Origin: Strongyloides papillosus
Taxonomy: Eukaryota > Nematoda > Chromadorea > Rhabditida > Strongyloididae
Length of the DNA: 64,000 bases
Assembly: GCA_005656395.1 (NCBI GenBank)
Contig: SRSI01000073.1
Location: forward strand, 1,086,279-1,150,278
Direction: 5' to 3'
Below, one piece after another: positions 1-11,279 of the stretch. The translations under genes and the position numbers were made by a program. The stretch's first letter is position 1. Each line of letters starts with the position of its first letter. Below the pieces are notes generated by a model. The model ran no database searches. It had not been told where the DNA came from and worked only from the letters and a program-made list of their open reading frames with translations.

Positions 1-1151
1 CATTTATTCCTGTTTACATTGATAAAAGACTTAATCATAGATTAATAATACAAGCATTAAGCATAATAGAAGCGGAAACCTGTGTGAGATTTTATTTAAT
101 AGATAAAATTTTAAAAGGAATGTCAGGAATACAATTTCGTTTAGGAGAGAAGTGTGCTAGCGTCATCGGAAAGTCACTTGATAGAGAATTTCAAAATATA
201 TTTATAGCAAAGCATTGTGAAACCATTGGAGAAATTCAGCATGAAACTTTACACGCATTGGGGATTGATCATGAGCATAGTAGAATTGATAGAAATTATT
301 ATGTATCTATACTATTAGAAAATGTAGATGAATCTCAAGTCGATGATTTTCGTATTACTTCAACTAGAGATTCAAACACTTTTGGTTTGTCGTATGATTA
401 TGGATCAATAATGCATTATGACATGTATTCTTATTCTAAAAATAAGAAACCAACAATAATACCAAAATACAATTTATATAAAAAAACCATTGGTCAAATA
501 AATGAACTGTCTTTTCTTGATATCAAAACGCTTAACCTACTTTACTGTAAAAATAAATGTAGCAGTTTTGTGATAATTTGCCATAATAATGGGTAAGTAA
601 TAAAAATTTATTAAGTAGTGTCACCCACATAATTTAACACGTATAAATATTCAAATTATATTCAAATTTCACAATAATAATATTTTTATTTTATTTATAA
701 TAATCAAATATTAAAATTCGACTACAGATATTTAAACCCCAATTCTTGTGATAAGTGCATTTGTATTGAGGGATTTATAGGATACAATTGTCTGAATTTT
801 GTAGAAAACATTCCTATATGTGGAAAGTCAAAATATGTTGCACAATACTTTCCTCAGAAAATTAGTGCTGGAGGTATAATAAATTGTAAATATTATTTGA
901 TGACTCAAAAAAGAGCGAAAATAATGATAAAAATTCGCTTTACTAGTATACATCCACACAGGAGAAAAATTTGTTCTCCAAAGAATACTTTAGAAATTAA
1001 GTACTGGGAAGATAAAGCTGTTACAGGAGCGCGATTTTGTGGAGTCAACAAAAATGTTGTTTTTTATTCTTATAGTAATACTGTAATAGTATATTTTAGA
1101 AGTACGGATAGTAGAAATAGATTTAAATTGATGTTTGCCAAAAAAAATTAA
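1..1151 (+). CDS. Astacin metalloprotease with EGF and CUB domains, 5' end cut by the window
   Basis: Secreted zinc endopeptidase of family M12A. The frame is open from base 3, upstream of the first Met at 84, so the signal exon, propeptide and mature N-terminus lie outside the window. The catalytic motif reads HETLHALGIDHEHSRIDR and the Met-turn SIMHYDM. Exon 1..592 ends AATGG before GTAAGT; a 135-nt intron (593-727) ends CTACAG; exon 728..1151 restores frame (GG+A = Gly) and continues the EGF cysteines (NSCDKCICIEGF) and the CUB domain up to TAA. The genes downstream lack this EGF intron, so this copy differs structurally. The intron sequence resembles that of the minus-strand astacin at 27.2 kb. 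No internal stop is visible in the joined frame, so it is probably functional. Confidence 0.88.
593..727 (+). repeat. Intron sharing high similarity with the intron at 27601-27727
   Basis: A phase-2 intron in the EGF region of the first astacin. Read in gene orientation, its last roughly 110 nt match the intron of the minus-strand astacin (27727 down to 27601). The match includes GTGTCAC-C/T-CACATAATTT and a long run ending in T/C-ACAG. Intron matches this strong are unexpected next to clearly diverged exons. Confidence 0.8.
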
Positions 1152-1521
1152 AAAATAGTTTTAAACAACGTTTAATATTTTGGTAGTACTAATTCATACC
1201 TTGCCATTTATACTGTCTATCTACTTTCATTTTCTTTATTATACTTTAATGATTGAGTAAGAATGGATGAATTCTGAACGGATTGTTAGATCAATGAGTC
1301 CTATCCTGATTACCTGTTCACCTGTCATTCTGATTACTAATTATCATTTTTTTTAGATTGTTATAACCCCAGTTTCATTCTAATAAAATTTTTACTGATT
1401 GTATCTTTGTTATATAGTGTTAGATGTTAGTAATACAATGAGTTTATTGATGATAAAATACAAATAAGTAGATAGATAAAACAGTTACCATATTACATTT
1501 ATATATAATAACATAATCATA
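1152..1521. other. Intergenic spacer, 3' flank of the first astacin
   Basis: AT-rich flank with no supported gene. The sequence just after the stop resembles the flanks of the other astacin genes. Confidence 0.6.
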
Positions 1522-2435
1522 TTAGGTTGAGGAATAAATAATGGCCGCGGACAGAAAAAATAAATTAAGCCAACATTTATTTAAGTTTATGTTAAATAAA
1601 TTTATCGAAATAATACTCGTTAGAATCTACACATTTTTCTCAACGTTCTAACGGCTTTTGAATCCCCGTTTTATAAGATTTAGGACTTTTGGATTTAATA
1701 AAAGTCACTGAGATCGCTTTCTGACGACTCCTGATTCTTAAACAATTTATCCTTAAAAAATGCATAGAAATGCTCAAACAAATCGGAAATTTTAAGAAAG
1801 AGATCAGGTGAGTATGGAGGGTGATATAGAGCCTCATATTTTAATTCACCAAGTTTTTTTAACACTAGTTTTGAAAAATGGCATTTTATCTTGTCATTCT
1901 ATAATATTGGAATATTTCTATTTTTAAAGTCGGATGGTTTTTTTTAGTTTTCCATTCATTTTCTCAAGCTCCCGTCAATATATTTCAACCCTCTCGGTCA
2001 CTGCTTTAGATTTAGCTCGGCAATCTTCCATTAATTCTGAGTATTGGTAGTAAAGGTTCCTCTTTTACCCTCTTCATTATTGAGATCAAAATTAACCCCT
2101 TGGAATTTCTCAAACCACCGACGCAAATACCGTTCAGAAGTTAATCCTTCCCCCTATGCATTCACTTTATTTCGATATGCTTCAACTCTATTACATCTAA
2201 GTTTGAACCTATGTAAGAAAATTACATGTAATTCTCTTTTTGACAACATCTTTAAGATTAGACATAACTTTTTAAAAATTAATTTTTAAATCGAGGTAAT
2301 ATGCAAAATATTATCAGGGCAAGTCTCCCTACATTTCTACATAAAGACTGTTTTAATATGAATTTATTTATTTTAATTTTTTATAATGAAAAATTGTAGT
2401 AAGAATTTGCGGCCATTATTTATTCCTCAACCTAA
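1522..2435 (-). mobile_element. Mariner element, internally deleted copy 1
   Basis: Tc1/mariner DNA transposon remnant of 914 bp. The terminal inverted repeats begin TTAGGTTGAGGAATAAATAA at 1522 and are mirrored ending CCTAA at 2435. Both ends abut TA (1520-1521 and 2436-2437), the mariner target duplication. The minus strand carries relics of the transposase: an N-terminal helix-turn-helix part (about 2250-2044) and a C-terminal part (about 1840-1640, similar to copy 2). The frame is broken and the catalytic middle is missing, so the copy is non-autonomous and dead. Confidence 0.88.
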
Positions 2436-4075
2436 TAATAACAATCATTCTATATGTTTGACAAAGACAAACCTAACACTTCACATATAGTTTAATAGTT
2501 CTTAAAACATTTTTCAAAATTTTGTTAAACTAATGTAAAGTATAACTATTTACATACGATAGTTTGCATAAGAGTTCTTAGAATAATAATATTGTAATTT
2601 TTATTAATATTGTAGACTTTATCTCATTTCTCCATGTTTCTAAAATATTATAAGAAAAAAACTTAGACAACTATTCTAATAATTTCTTTTTATCGATAAA
2701 TATTATCACTGGGTTTTACAAATCTAATATAGATTGTAAATTGTTATTAATGAAATCAAATTACTACTGAAGTACCTAAAATTATTATTATATAAGAAAT
2801 ATTTTTTCTGTATAAATCCCTACTTTCAAACTACTAAACAGTCTTGAGACCCTGCAAATTAATTGTATAGACTTAGATTATACAAAAAGTGTTTTTCCGT
2901 TATTATGTACAAAGTCTACACGCAAAAATCTGTACCGTTAAAATTTACTAAATTTCCTGTAGAAATAGATTTACTTTCTAAGATAACTCTAGGAACAACT
3001 ACTGTACCATTTCTCTGCAGTTACAAATTTGTTCTATAGACAATCTTTTTATCTCATATATTACCCTTTTGAAGAGTTATAATACTTTGTCTACAGATTC
3101 AGGTGATTTCAAAGAGAGTTTTACACTAGTTGAAGCAGTGTTTATATGTAAAAATTTATCTTATTGACAGTCTTTAAATCTCGCACAATAAATCTCTACG
3201 TTGTCTTACAGCACAACTTACAAACTTAGGGGCCCAAAAAAACCTTTAAAACTGTTTGAAATATCGTTTATTCGTAGAAATCTTTCTTACCTAAATACTC
3301 TACTCTTCACCTAATGACACTCTGCTTATCCTTACAGCTTAGTCTACAGACCTGGCGGACTCAAACAATGAAACTGATTTAATGAAAATCTGTTTAAAGA
3401 TTCTTGAGATTTGATGCTATTTCTGCAAAATAATAATAAAATAGTAATAAATATGATAATTTTTAACGTATTTTTGAATGTTATTATATTAAACTTCTAA
3501 AATTGTTAATGTTTTCTAATTAAAATTTTATAATCTATCTATTGGAATTATATTTGGAGAATTCTGATGACTATTTCTTAATATAAGATTTTTTTTGTAA
3601 AAAAATTAGAAACAGAATAAAGGTATGCTGTGTTTTTAAAGTACATCTCAAAATTTTTGCATTACACATAAAGAATTATTTGTTAAATTCTAATGTGAAC
3701 CTCCACGTTCCATAGATGGAACAAATTTTTGATACTCTCTTGATTAATTTTTCTGATAAGATTGCTTTTTTTTAAATTAATGTAAGAATATAAATTTTTT
3801 TCTCGTTTTCTCAAATTTTTAATAGTGCAATTCTTATAATAACTGAAACATTCTGATGTAGTATTTCATACTCTAAAGACTGGAAACAATTTTAGATGAT
3901 TCTGAACATTTATTTGAAAATGTAGTCTATTAAATTTACCTAAAATTTGAAGATCTATAACTTTGCGAAAATTTCAGATATTTTCATGAAGTATAATAAA
4001 GCATCATATTTGTACCTCAATAATAAGGAAATTTAAAAATGTAAAAGTGTGAAAAGCCTTTTGTGCATCGTCATG
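2436..4075. other. Gene-free AT-rich intergenic region
   Basis: I see no coding signal, splice-able paralog fragment or RNA gene here. Base composition is less skewed around 2800-3400, which could hide old decayed sequence. Confidence 0.5.
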
Positions 4076-4382
4076 TACAGGGTGGCCAGCAAAGGCTTTT
4101 GTTCAAGAGTTTTTTGTTGACCTTTTTTCATCATAGGAGTACTTTAATTTACTAGAGGTTATTTTTACTTTTTAAATATAGCAAAGGTTTATTAAAAAGA
4201 TAGAATAAAAAAAAGTAAATTTCTAGCACTTTTATTTATCAATTATTTACATCTCAATTTTCCTTTAAAAAATACAATTTCAACCATTATAATTATCAAT
4301 GTCATATAAAAGTTTTTCATTTTTCTGGAGTAATATGTACAGAATTAAATCTCACACAAAAACCTTCGCTGGCCAACCTGTA
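4076..4382. mobile_element. Small TIR element (MITE), about 307 bp
   Basis: The left end TACAGGGTGGCCAGCAAAGG at 4076 is mirrored at the right end as CCTTCGCTGGCCAACCTGTA, ending 4382. TA follows the right end, but the left flank is TG, so the target duplication is imperfect. There is no coding capacity. A related right end lies at 36615-36671. Confidence 0.75.
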
Positions 4383-4780
4383 TAATTTTGTTAAATAATG
4401 AATCTATTTTCATAACGAAGATGATAGATTTTAAATGCTATAAAAATATTTTTAAAATTTAAGAAGCATGTGCATGAATCTATCTCTACATTATATTTTA
4501 GATTTTTGATGTTTTAACTCCAAAAATATAAATGATTTTTACATACGTTGTTGAGTAGCTGTAAAAGAATATAAAAATTTCAGTAATTATAAAAATAATC
4601 AATATTTTAAAACTTCATAGAGTAAACGTCCATCGTTATTTAATTTTTGACAACTAACAAATTATAAGTTTCATAATGTAATTGTTATCACTCACTTCAT
4701 TGTAATAAATATTTAATTTTCTACTATTATTTATATTTTAAATGGTAGAATAATATTTTAATCCTTCAATCGCAAAATAA
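4383..4780. other. Upstream region of astacin gene at 4781
   Basis: No gene seen. The last 100 nt resemble the upstream regions of the other array genes, so a shared promoter is likely to lie here, but no sharp TATA or SL acceptor could be assigned. Confidence 0.45.
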
Positions 4781-6132
4781 ATGGTGTTCATTTATTATTT
4801 TTTGCTATATATTTTAAATGCCTTTATTTTTAAATGTGTAAGTTTATTTTTAAATTAACTATATTTTAAAAAATCTTAGTATTTAATTAATGGAAAAGTC
4901 GATACAGTAATAGAAAAAAACAAAAAACAAATTACAGATAGTAACATTCAAAGTTTTGACATAAATAAAATTAATAATACGGTACTAAAAATTTTACATC
5001 AGATTTTAACATTTAATCTTTTTAGCAGTTAATGATGAATATCAATAAGAGTTTTAGTTATTTTGATTATGAATATTATAGAAAAAAAAGAAAAGTTAGA
5101 GGTCGTAAATTTAATTTGTGGTCTAAATCAATTCCATTTTTTATTGAAAGAAATCTTAATCGCAATTTAATAGTCAAAGCATTACGTGAAATAGAAAAGA
5201 AAACATGCGTAAGATTTCACGAAGTAAAACGAATTTCTATTAGAATGACAGGGATAAGATATTTTCCAGGTAGTGCTTGTTCAAGTTATCTAGGAAAAAA
5301 AATACTTAGAGGATTTCAAACTATATATATAGCAAAACCTTGTGAAACATTGGGAGCGATTCAACATGAAACTTTGCATTTATTGGGAATTGATCATGAA
5401 CATTGTAGAATTGATAGAGACAAATATTTATTCGTACTTTTAAAAAATGTTAAACCATCAGATATTTATGATTTTCGTGTTCCCTCATCTACACATTCAA
5501 ATACATTTGGTTTACCATATGATTATGGATCAGTTATGCATTATGACATGCTTGCTTCTTCTAAAAATAATGAACCAACACTTATACCAAAACATGTGTT
5601 GTATGCCCATACAATTGGGCATGTTCAGAAACTTTCTTTTATTGACATTAAAACAATTAATTTACTTTACTGCAGGAATATGTGTAGCTTTAAGATTGAT
5701 TGTGATAACGGTAGTTATCAACATCCTACTAAATGTTTTCAATGCATTTGCGTGGAAGGATTCGTAGGAAAAAATTGTAATCATTTTACAACAAATTTAC
5801 CATCATGTGGTAAATCAATACATTTTGTTCATGAATTTCCTCAAGAAATAAAGGTTAATGGTAAAATAAAATGCTATTATCGACTGATAGCTGAAAAAGA
5901 TGCAAAAATTATGTTACAAGTTTATACTAGAATTCATCCATTAAAAAGAGTATTCTGTTGGCCAGAAAATTGTTTAGAAATTAAGTATTGGGAAGATAAA
6001 ACCGTTACAGGAGCCAGATTTTGTGGACGGACTAAAAATATTATTTTTCTTTCTAAAAGCAATGTCGTTATAGTATATTTTAAAAGTACATATATTGAGA
6101 ATGAATTTAAATTAAAATTCAAAAAACAGTAG
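4781..6132 (+). CDS. Astacin-EGF-CUB metalloprotease (array gene 2)
   Basis: Predicted secreted zinc endopeptidase of 421 aa. Exons are 4781..4837 (signal peptide MVFIYYFLLYILNAFIFKC), 4880..4981 (34-codon propeptide piece) and 5026..6132; introns are 42 and 44 nt, all joins phase 0. The start is chosen from paralogs; the Met at 5032 lies inside the propeptide. A basic processing site (RKKRKVRG) precedes the mature protease. The zinc motif HETLHLLGIDHEH is near residue 167, the Met-turn SVMHYDM near 222, a Cys-rich EGF-like module at about 270-305, and the CUB domain to the end. All zinc ligands and the catalytic Glu are present. The EGF module is almost identical to that of the gene at 11280 although the rest is not, which suggests gene conversion. 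Confidence 0.92.
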
Positions 6133-7215
6133 TTCTAAGTAATTTTTGAAACATTAACAATATTAAGTTTTTTTGCTTTGCTGTCAATTTCTTTTATATT
6201 TACTTCTTGTTTTTCAATCGTATTTCAATAGGAGTAATTGTTTTATATAATTTTGCTGAAGTTCAACTTTTCCAAAAATTTAGATAGCATATTAGAAATT
6301 AAAATAATTTGTATAATTTTGTTAAATAAATAAGTATTTCTTCACATAGATAAATACATTTTTGATGTCTATAAAATATATTTATTAAGTTTCAATTGTT
6401 TATATATTAATTTACTGCACATGGTACTACAGACTTGAACTCAAAACTTTGAGAAACCAAAATCTTAAATACTTTATAAATATGTTTCTCAGTAGTTATA
6501 TAGTATGTTAAACTTTGAATAATAACAAAATTATAATTTTTATAAAATTTCATATCTATTTGTTATTGATCAGTAAAACTTTTTACGTTGCTTTTAGTAA
6601 AATTATGTACCAGATAAAAAGTGATCTTTATTTAACACAACAGATATAATAATGTTCAATGGTTTACAGATAAAGTAGTTAAATATAGTATAATATAACT
6701 AACTAAGAGCTTCTGAATAAAAGGCAATACATCTAAACATGATGATAAAATCTTAACGATATCAGATCAGTAACCTTACAACAAGAACATAATAATTATA
6801 AGAAGAACGATGAATAACTCAACATCTGAAACATAAAATTTTATAGTTTCAAAATAAGGCAATATATAAAAAATATAACATAATTTCAAAATGATCTATT
6901 TTCATTAAACTAATAGTTTATATATCTTAATAAAAAATTTTCTAAAAGTAGCTAACAATAGAGATAAAAGTTGGTATTGTGGTTTTACAAGATTCTAGAT
7001 AATTCCATACATAAAAGAAAGAGCCTTAGAGATTAATGATTATGTAACAAAAGAAAAAAAAATAAAGTTTTTATTAGCCAATTTATGAAGATCAAAAAAT
7101 ATTGGCTTTATACATTTACATAAATATACTAAATTTTAATAAATATTTAGTTTTCTAATGTAATTATATATTTTAAATGCTGTAGTAATATTTCAACCCT
7201 TCAGTTAAAAGTTTA
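6133..7215. other. Spacer between array genes 2 and 3
   Basis: No gene. It begins with a 3' flank seen after most array genes, including the block around 6420-6460 with GACTTGAACTCAAAA about 300 nt past the stop. The remainder is AT-rich and featureless to my eye. Confidence 0.55.
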
Positions 7216-8568
7216 ATGAAGTTCATTCATCATTTTTTACTATATATTATAAATGCCTTTATTTTTAAATGTGTAAGCTCGTTTTTAAATTAACTATAAC
7301 TAAAATTTTTTAGTATTTCTCTAATAAGAATGTGGATGCAGTTGAAGACAAAAACAAAAAAGAAATTTTAGATAAAAGTATCCAAAATTTTTTTTCGAAT
7401 AAAATCAGTGACACGGTACTAAAAATTTTAGTTAATATTTTAATCTTTTTAGCAGTTTGTGATAAACAATAATGAGAGTTCTTACGATTTTAATTTTGAA
7501 TATTATAGAGAAAAAAGAAAAGTAAGGGGTCGTAACTTTTATTTGTGGAAAAAATCAATACCATTTTATATTGAAAGAAATCTTAATCGCAATATAATAA
7601 TCAAAGCATTAGGTGAAATAGAAAAGGAAACATGCGTAAGATTTCATGAAGTAAAACGAACTTATAAAAGAATGTCAGGGATAAGATATTCACCAAGCAA
7701 TATTTGCTTTAGTTTTTTGGGGAAAAGATTACTTAGAGGATTTCAAAAAATATTTATAGCAAAGCATTGTGAAACCATTGGAGGAATTCAGCACGAAACT
7801 TTACATGCATTGGGAATAGATCATGAACACAGTAGGATTGATAGGGATAAATATTTATTTGTACAACAAAAAAATATGGAGCCATCAAGCTTAAATGATT
7901 TTAATACTCCTCGAAAGATACATTCAAATACACTTGGTTTACCATATGATTATGGATCAATTATGCATTATAGTGTGTTTTCTTTTTCTAAAAATAAAGA
8001 ACCAACGCTTGTACCAAAAGATGTGTTATATAGTCGTACTATGGGACACATACGCAAGCTTTCTTTTATTGACATTAAAACAATTAATTTGCTTTACTGT
8101 CGAAAAAAATGTGATAAAAAGTTAAATTTTCAGTGTTATAACAACGGATATGTAGATTTCAACACTTGTGACAGGTGTAAGTGTGTTGAAGGATTCGTGG
8201 GAAAAGATTGTTATTATTTTACAACAAATTTACCACCATGTGGTAAATCAATGCATGTTGCTCAGGAATCCCCTCGAGAAATTATTGTTATTGGTAGAAT
8301 AAATTGTTATTATCAATTGGCGACTGAGAAAAATTCTAAAATTATGTTAAAAGTTGTTTATACCAAAATATATCCAGCACTAGGAACATTCTGCTGGCCT
8401 GAAAATTCTTTAGAAATTAAGTATTGGGAAGATAAAACTGTTACGGGAGCAAGATTTTGCGGATTTACTGAAAATATTGTTTTTCTTTCTAAAAGCAATG
8501 TTGTAATAGTGTATTTTAGAAGTACGAATGCCAGTAATATATTTATGCTAACGTTCAAAAAACATTAA
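7216..8568 (+). CDS. Astacin-EGF-CUB metalloprotease (array gene 3)
   Basis: Predicted secreted zinc protease of 424 aa. Exons are 7216..7272 (signal MKFIHHFLLYIINAFIFKC), 7314..7415 (propeptide, 34 codons) and 7453..8568; introns are 41 and 37 nt. No ATG opens the long exon, so the upstream exons are needed for translation. The furin-like region REKRKVRG is at 71-79. His167, Glu168, His171 and His177 form the HETLHALGIDHEH site, and the Met-turn is SIMHYSV at 222-228. The EGF-like region is about 273-306 and the CUB domain about 316-424. The protease and CUB are nearly the same as in the gene at 11280, its tandem duplicate. The EGF module is its own. Confidence 0.92.
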
Positions 8569-9081
8569 GTAAAAAATGTGCTGTATTTTGTTTAAGATGG
8601 CCAGTCAAGATGTTTTAATAATTCACAATATTTATACAATTAGTTAAAAAGGCTATATTTAGTTGCTCTTGTCACCTATCCTTAAAAAAAATGTACTTTT
8701 TAACAGTTATATATAAACATTAGATTCAATTTTTGTTGTTATTTTTAAAATTCGTACAAAATCATCAAATTATCATTTTCTCATGGAATTTTAATCTCTA
8801 ATAATTGATTTTTTTTATTTATAAACTAGGGAACCAAAAGAGAAATATTAATTATTTTTTGTATTATGATCTATATTGTTATTTGTATAATTAAAGTAAG
8901 CTTCCTAAATCATACGTTAATTTTTTTATTAAAGCTGTTATGTAGCCATTTTAGAAAATTTTAGTTTTAATGAGATTTAATGTTGTGTAATTTGTAAATT
9001 TTGTGTGCTCTAATAAACTATTTTTTTAACTGCTCTGTACACCAAAAAGACTTATTATATAAATTTTACTAGTGGTAAATA

Positions 9082-9949
9082 TACAAAGTGTCTAAAAAGT
9101 TACCGGAAAAATTAAAAAAAATAGCTTTCTTTAATGTAGTAATATTTTTATCATGTTATGCTTTTTTGAAAGATTAATTTCGAATTTAAAAATTGGTTTA
9201 AAAAGAGTGTAAAAGTGTTATTTTAATAATTAGTTATGATCACTCATATAACTTTCATTTTTTTTATAATTTATAAGATTCTTTAATTATTCAAAACGAT
9301 TTAACTTTCTGAAAACTTATATTTTTTATACTTTTATACGTATCTGATAGCTTACTTTCTTCTTTAAAACATTTTTAATGATTTATAAATAAATAATTAT
9401 TTTAAAATAAGATATAAATACTTTTGTAAGGTACACTTTTAAACAATTTTTCAACTAAAAAATTTAGTTGTTCAAAAATATTTATATTTTCGATAATAAA
9501 GAGCAACAATTATTAAATCATATAGAATATTATTAATTAGTGATTATAGTCGTACATTTACTTTTAGTTCTAATAAAAGTAATAAAAGATTATTTTCATT
9601 ATGGAAAAAATAAAAAAATTCAATGTTTCATAACTTTACCTATAATAGATATCTACTAATAAATCATTAAATAATTTGTGTAATAGAAAATGGTTATCAG
9701 ATGCGTATAAAATTATAGAAATATATAAAGGTTTCCAAAAGTAACATCGTTTTGAAAAAAAAGACCTTAAAAATCTTTGAAAAAATAGAGGTTTGTAAGT
9801 AGTCATAACCACATTTTAAATTATAACATTTTTTAAAACATTTGTTATAAGTTAATTTTTCAAATGAACATAATATCATAAAAATTTGTTTACATTGAAG
9901 AAGATTATTTTTATTTTAACTTTTCCGGTAATTTTTTAGACACTCTGTA
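9082..9949. mobile_element. Foldback TIR element, copy A (868 bp)
   Basis: The left end TACAAAGTGTCTAAAAAGTT is mirrored by AATTTTTTAGACACTCTGTA at the right end. TA dinucleotides flank both sides (9080-9081 and 9950-9951). Inverted similarity continues inwards, for example ATACGTATCTGATAG on the left against TATCAGATGCGTATAAA on the right, so most of the element is one imperfect palindrome. No transposase is seen. Confidence 0.8.
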
Positions 9950-10453
9950 TATTAAAAAAATATAATTTGATTATATTTAAAGAAAAACATTTTTACTTAC
10001 CCAAATAATCCTTAATAAATTCGAGATAGACAATGTAACAAAACCAATTTTTGTCACATCTTAATGTCATCAAAATAATGTCACTAATAGTATTGAGGAA
10101 CGTTTAGTACATTAACAGTATTAAATTTTTCATTGCTATCTTCGACATTATCTGCTATAGTTACTCCACATTTTTCAGTAGTAGTAATTTTTTTGTAACC
10201 TTTTCCTAAAATTTAGTTTTTCTTAAATATTGATGGGATATTATAAATTAAAATAATTTGTATAATTATATTAAACAAATAAGTATTTTTTATAAAGATA
10301 AGATACATTTTAAATGTTTATAAAAGGTGTTTATTAAATTTTAATAGTATGTATAGAAATCTTCTACATGTCATGTTTTATACTTGAACTCAAAAATCTT
10401 TAGAAACCAAATATTGATATTTCAAAAAATACGTTCCTGAAATGTTATAAAAG

Positions 10454-11075
10454 TACAAATTGTTTCACATAGGTGTACTATTTTTTAAATTTAAATAACT
10501 TCGTTCATGTCAACTGATTTTAATAAACTTTTTTTTTTAAATCTGTAGTCTAAAGACCTTCGACTTTTGATTACTATAAAAATATTTTTAAAACAAACAA
10601 ATATTCTAGAGTATTAAATTTAATCTTGGAATATTATGTATTTAGAAAAATTAACATGTTTGGTTTGTTCTCCAAGATCATTTAACTCGACCTCAATAAT
10701 TTTTTTCTCTTAAAATTATGTCAAATTGTCTGTATACAGCACAAAAGGTGAATATTAGGAAGAATTTGAAAAAAAAAATTAGAAAGCTTTCGAAGTGATT
10801 AATAATAATAAGGAATTTCTAAGGAGAAATTATTTGAAATTTTGGAAAAAGGTTTAAATCAAAATAGATATTATTTTGAGCACTTTTTTGAAATTGAAAC
10901 TTGATAACATTTTCTATCATTTTTGATCTCATTTTGCATAACAAAAAATTAAAAACCTTTTTTCCAATAAAACTTCAAGGCCTTATTTACATAGTGAAAA
11001 AAATTGTTAAAATTGGTTGAAGATGAACGGAGTTATTAAAATTTAAAAAAGGTGCTTTTTTTGAAACACCCTGTA
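10454..11075. mobile_element. Second TIR element, copy A (about 620 bp)
   Basis: The left end runs TACAAATTGTTTCACATAGG and continues to AACTTCGTTCATGTCAACTG. The right end mirrors it (GATGAACGGAGTTATT, then TTTGAAACACCCTGTA). TA follows the right end; the left flank has no clear TA. Non-coding. Confidence 0.7.
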
Positions 11076-11279
11076 TATAAAAAAATGTGGATAATAAAAA
11101 AAGTTGGTAATTTTATATAAATTTTTAGCTATACGTGGGTGGTAATTTTTAAAATCATAAAAATACTGATTTTGTATATTTGTATAAATGTGCTGCATTT
11201 AAATAAATATTTAATTTTTTAATAAAATTATATATTTTGAGTGGTTAGTAATAATTTAATCTTGTTTATTAAAAGATAA

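Larger units (their letters stand above)
8569..11230. repeat. Tandem segmental duplication, copy A (3' flank of gene 3)
   Basis: This segment is collinear with about 12815-15925. Shared landmarks are the CAAGATGTTTTAATAAT block, a foldback element (9082-9949), the array-type 3' flank starting near 10100, and a second TIR element (10454-11075). The genes before each copy (7216 and 11280) are also close duplicates, so the duplicated unit was roughly 4 kb of gene plus downstream DNA. Confidence 0.85.

Noticed and set aside
2044..2289. Plus-strand protein-coding ORF
   Set aside because: It is the antisense of the mariner helix-turn-helix region; the element reads on the minus strand.
4978..4990. 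Conserved GGTACTAAA as an intron branch point
   Set aside because: It recurs before exon 3 of every array gene, but reading frames show a coding exon ends right before it, so it is the 5' splice site GTACT of intron 2.
7459..8568. Start codon at 7459
   Set aside because: The codon is GTG and lies inside the spliced frame; the signal exon at 7216 supplies the true ATG. The same applies at 23370 (TTG), 44728 and 46505 (GTG).
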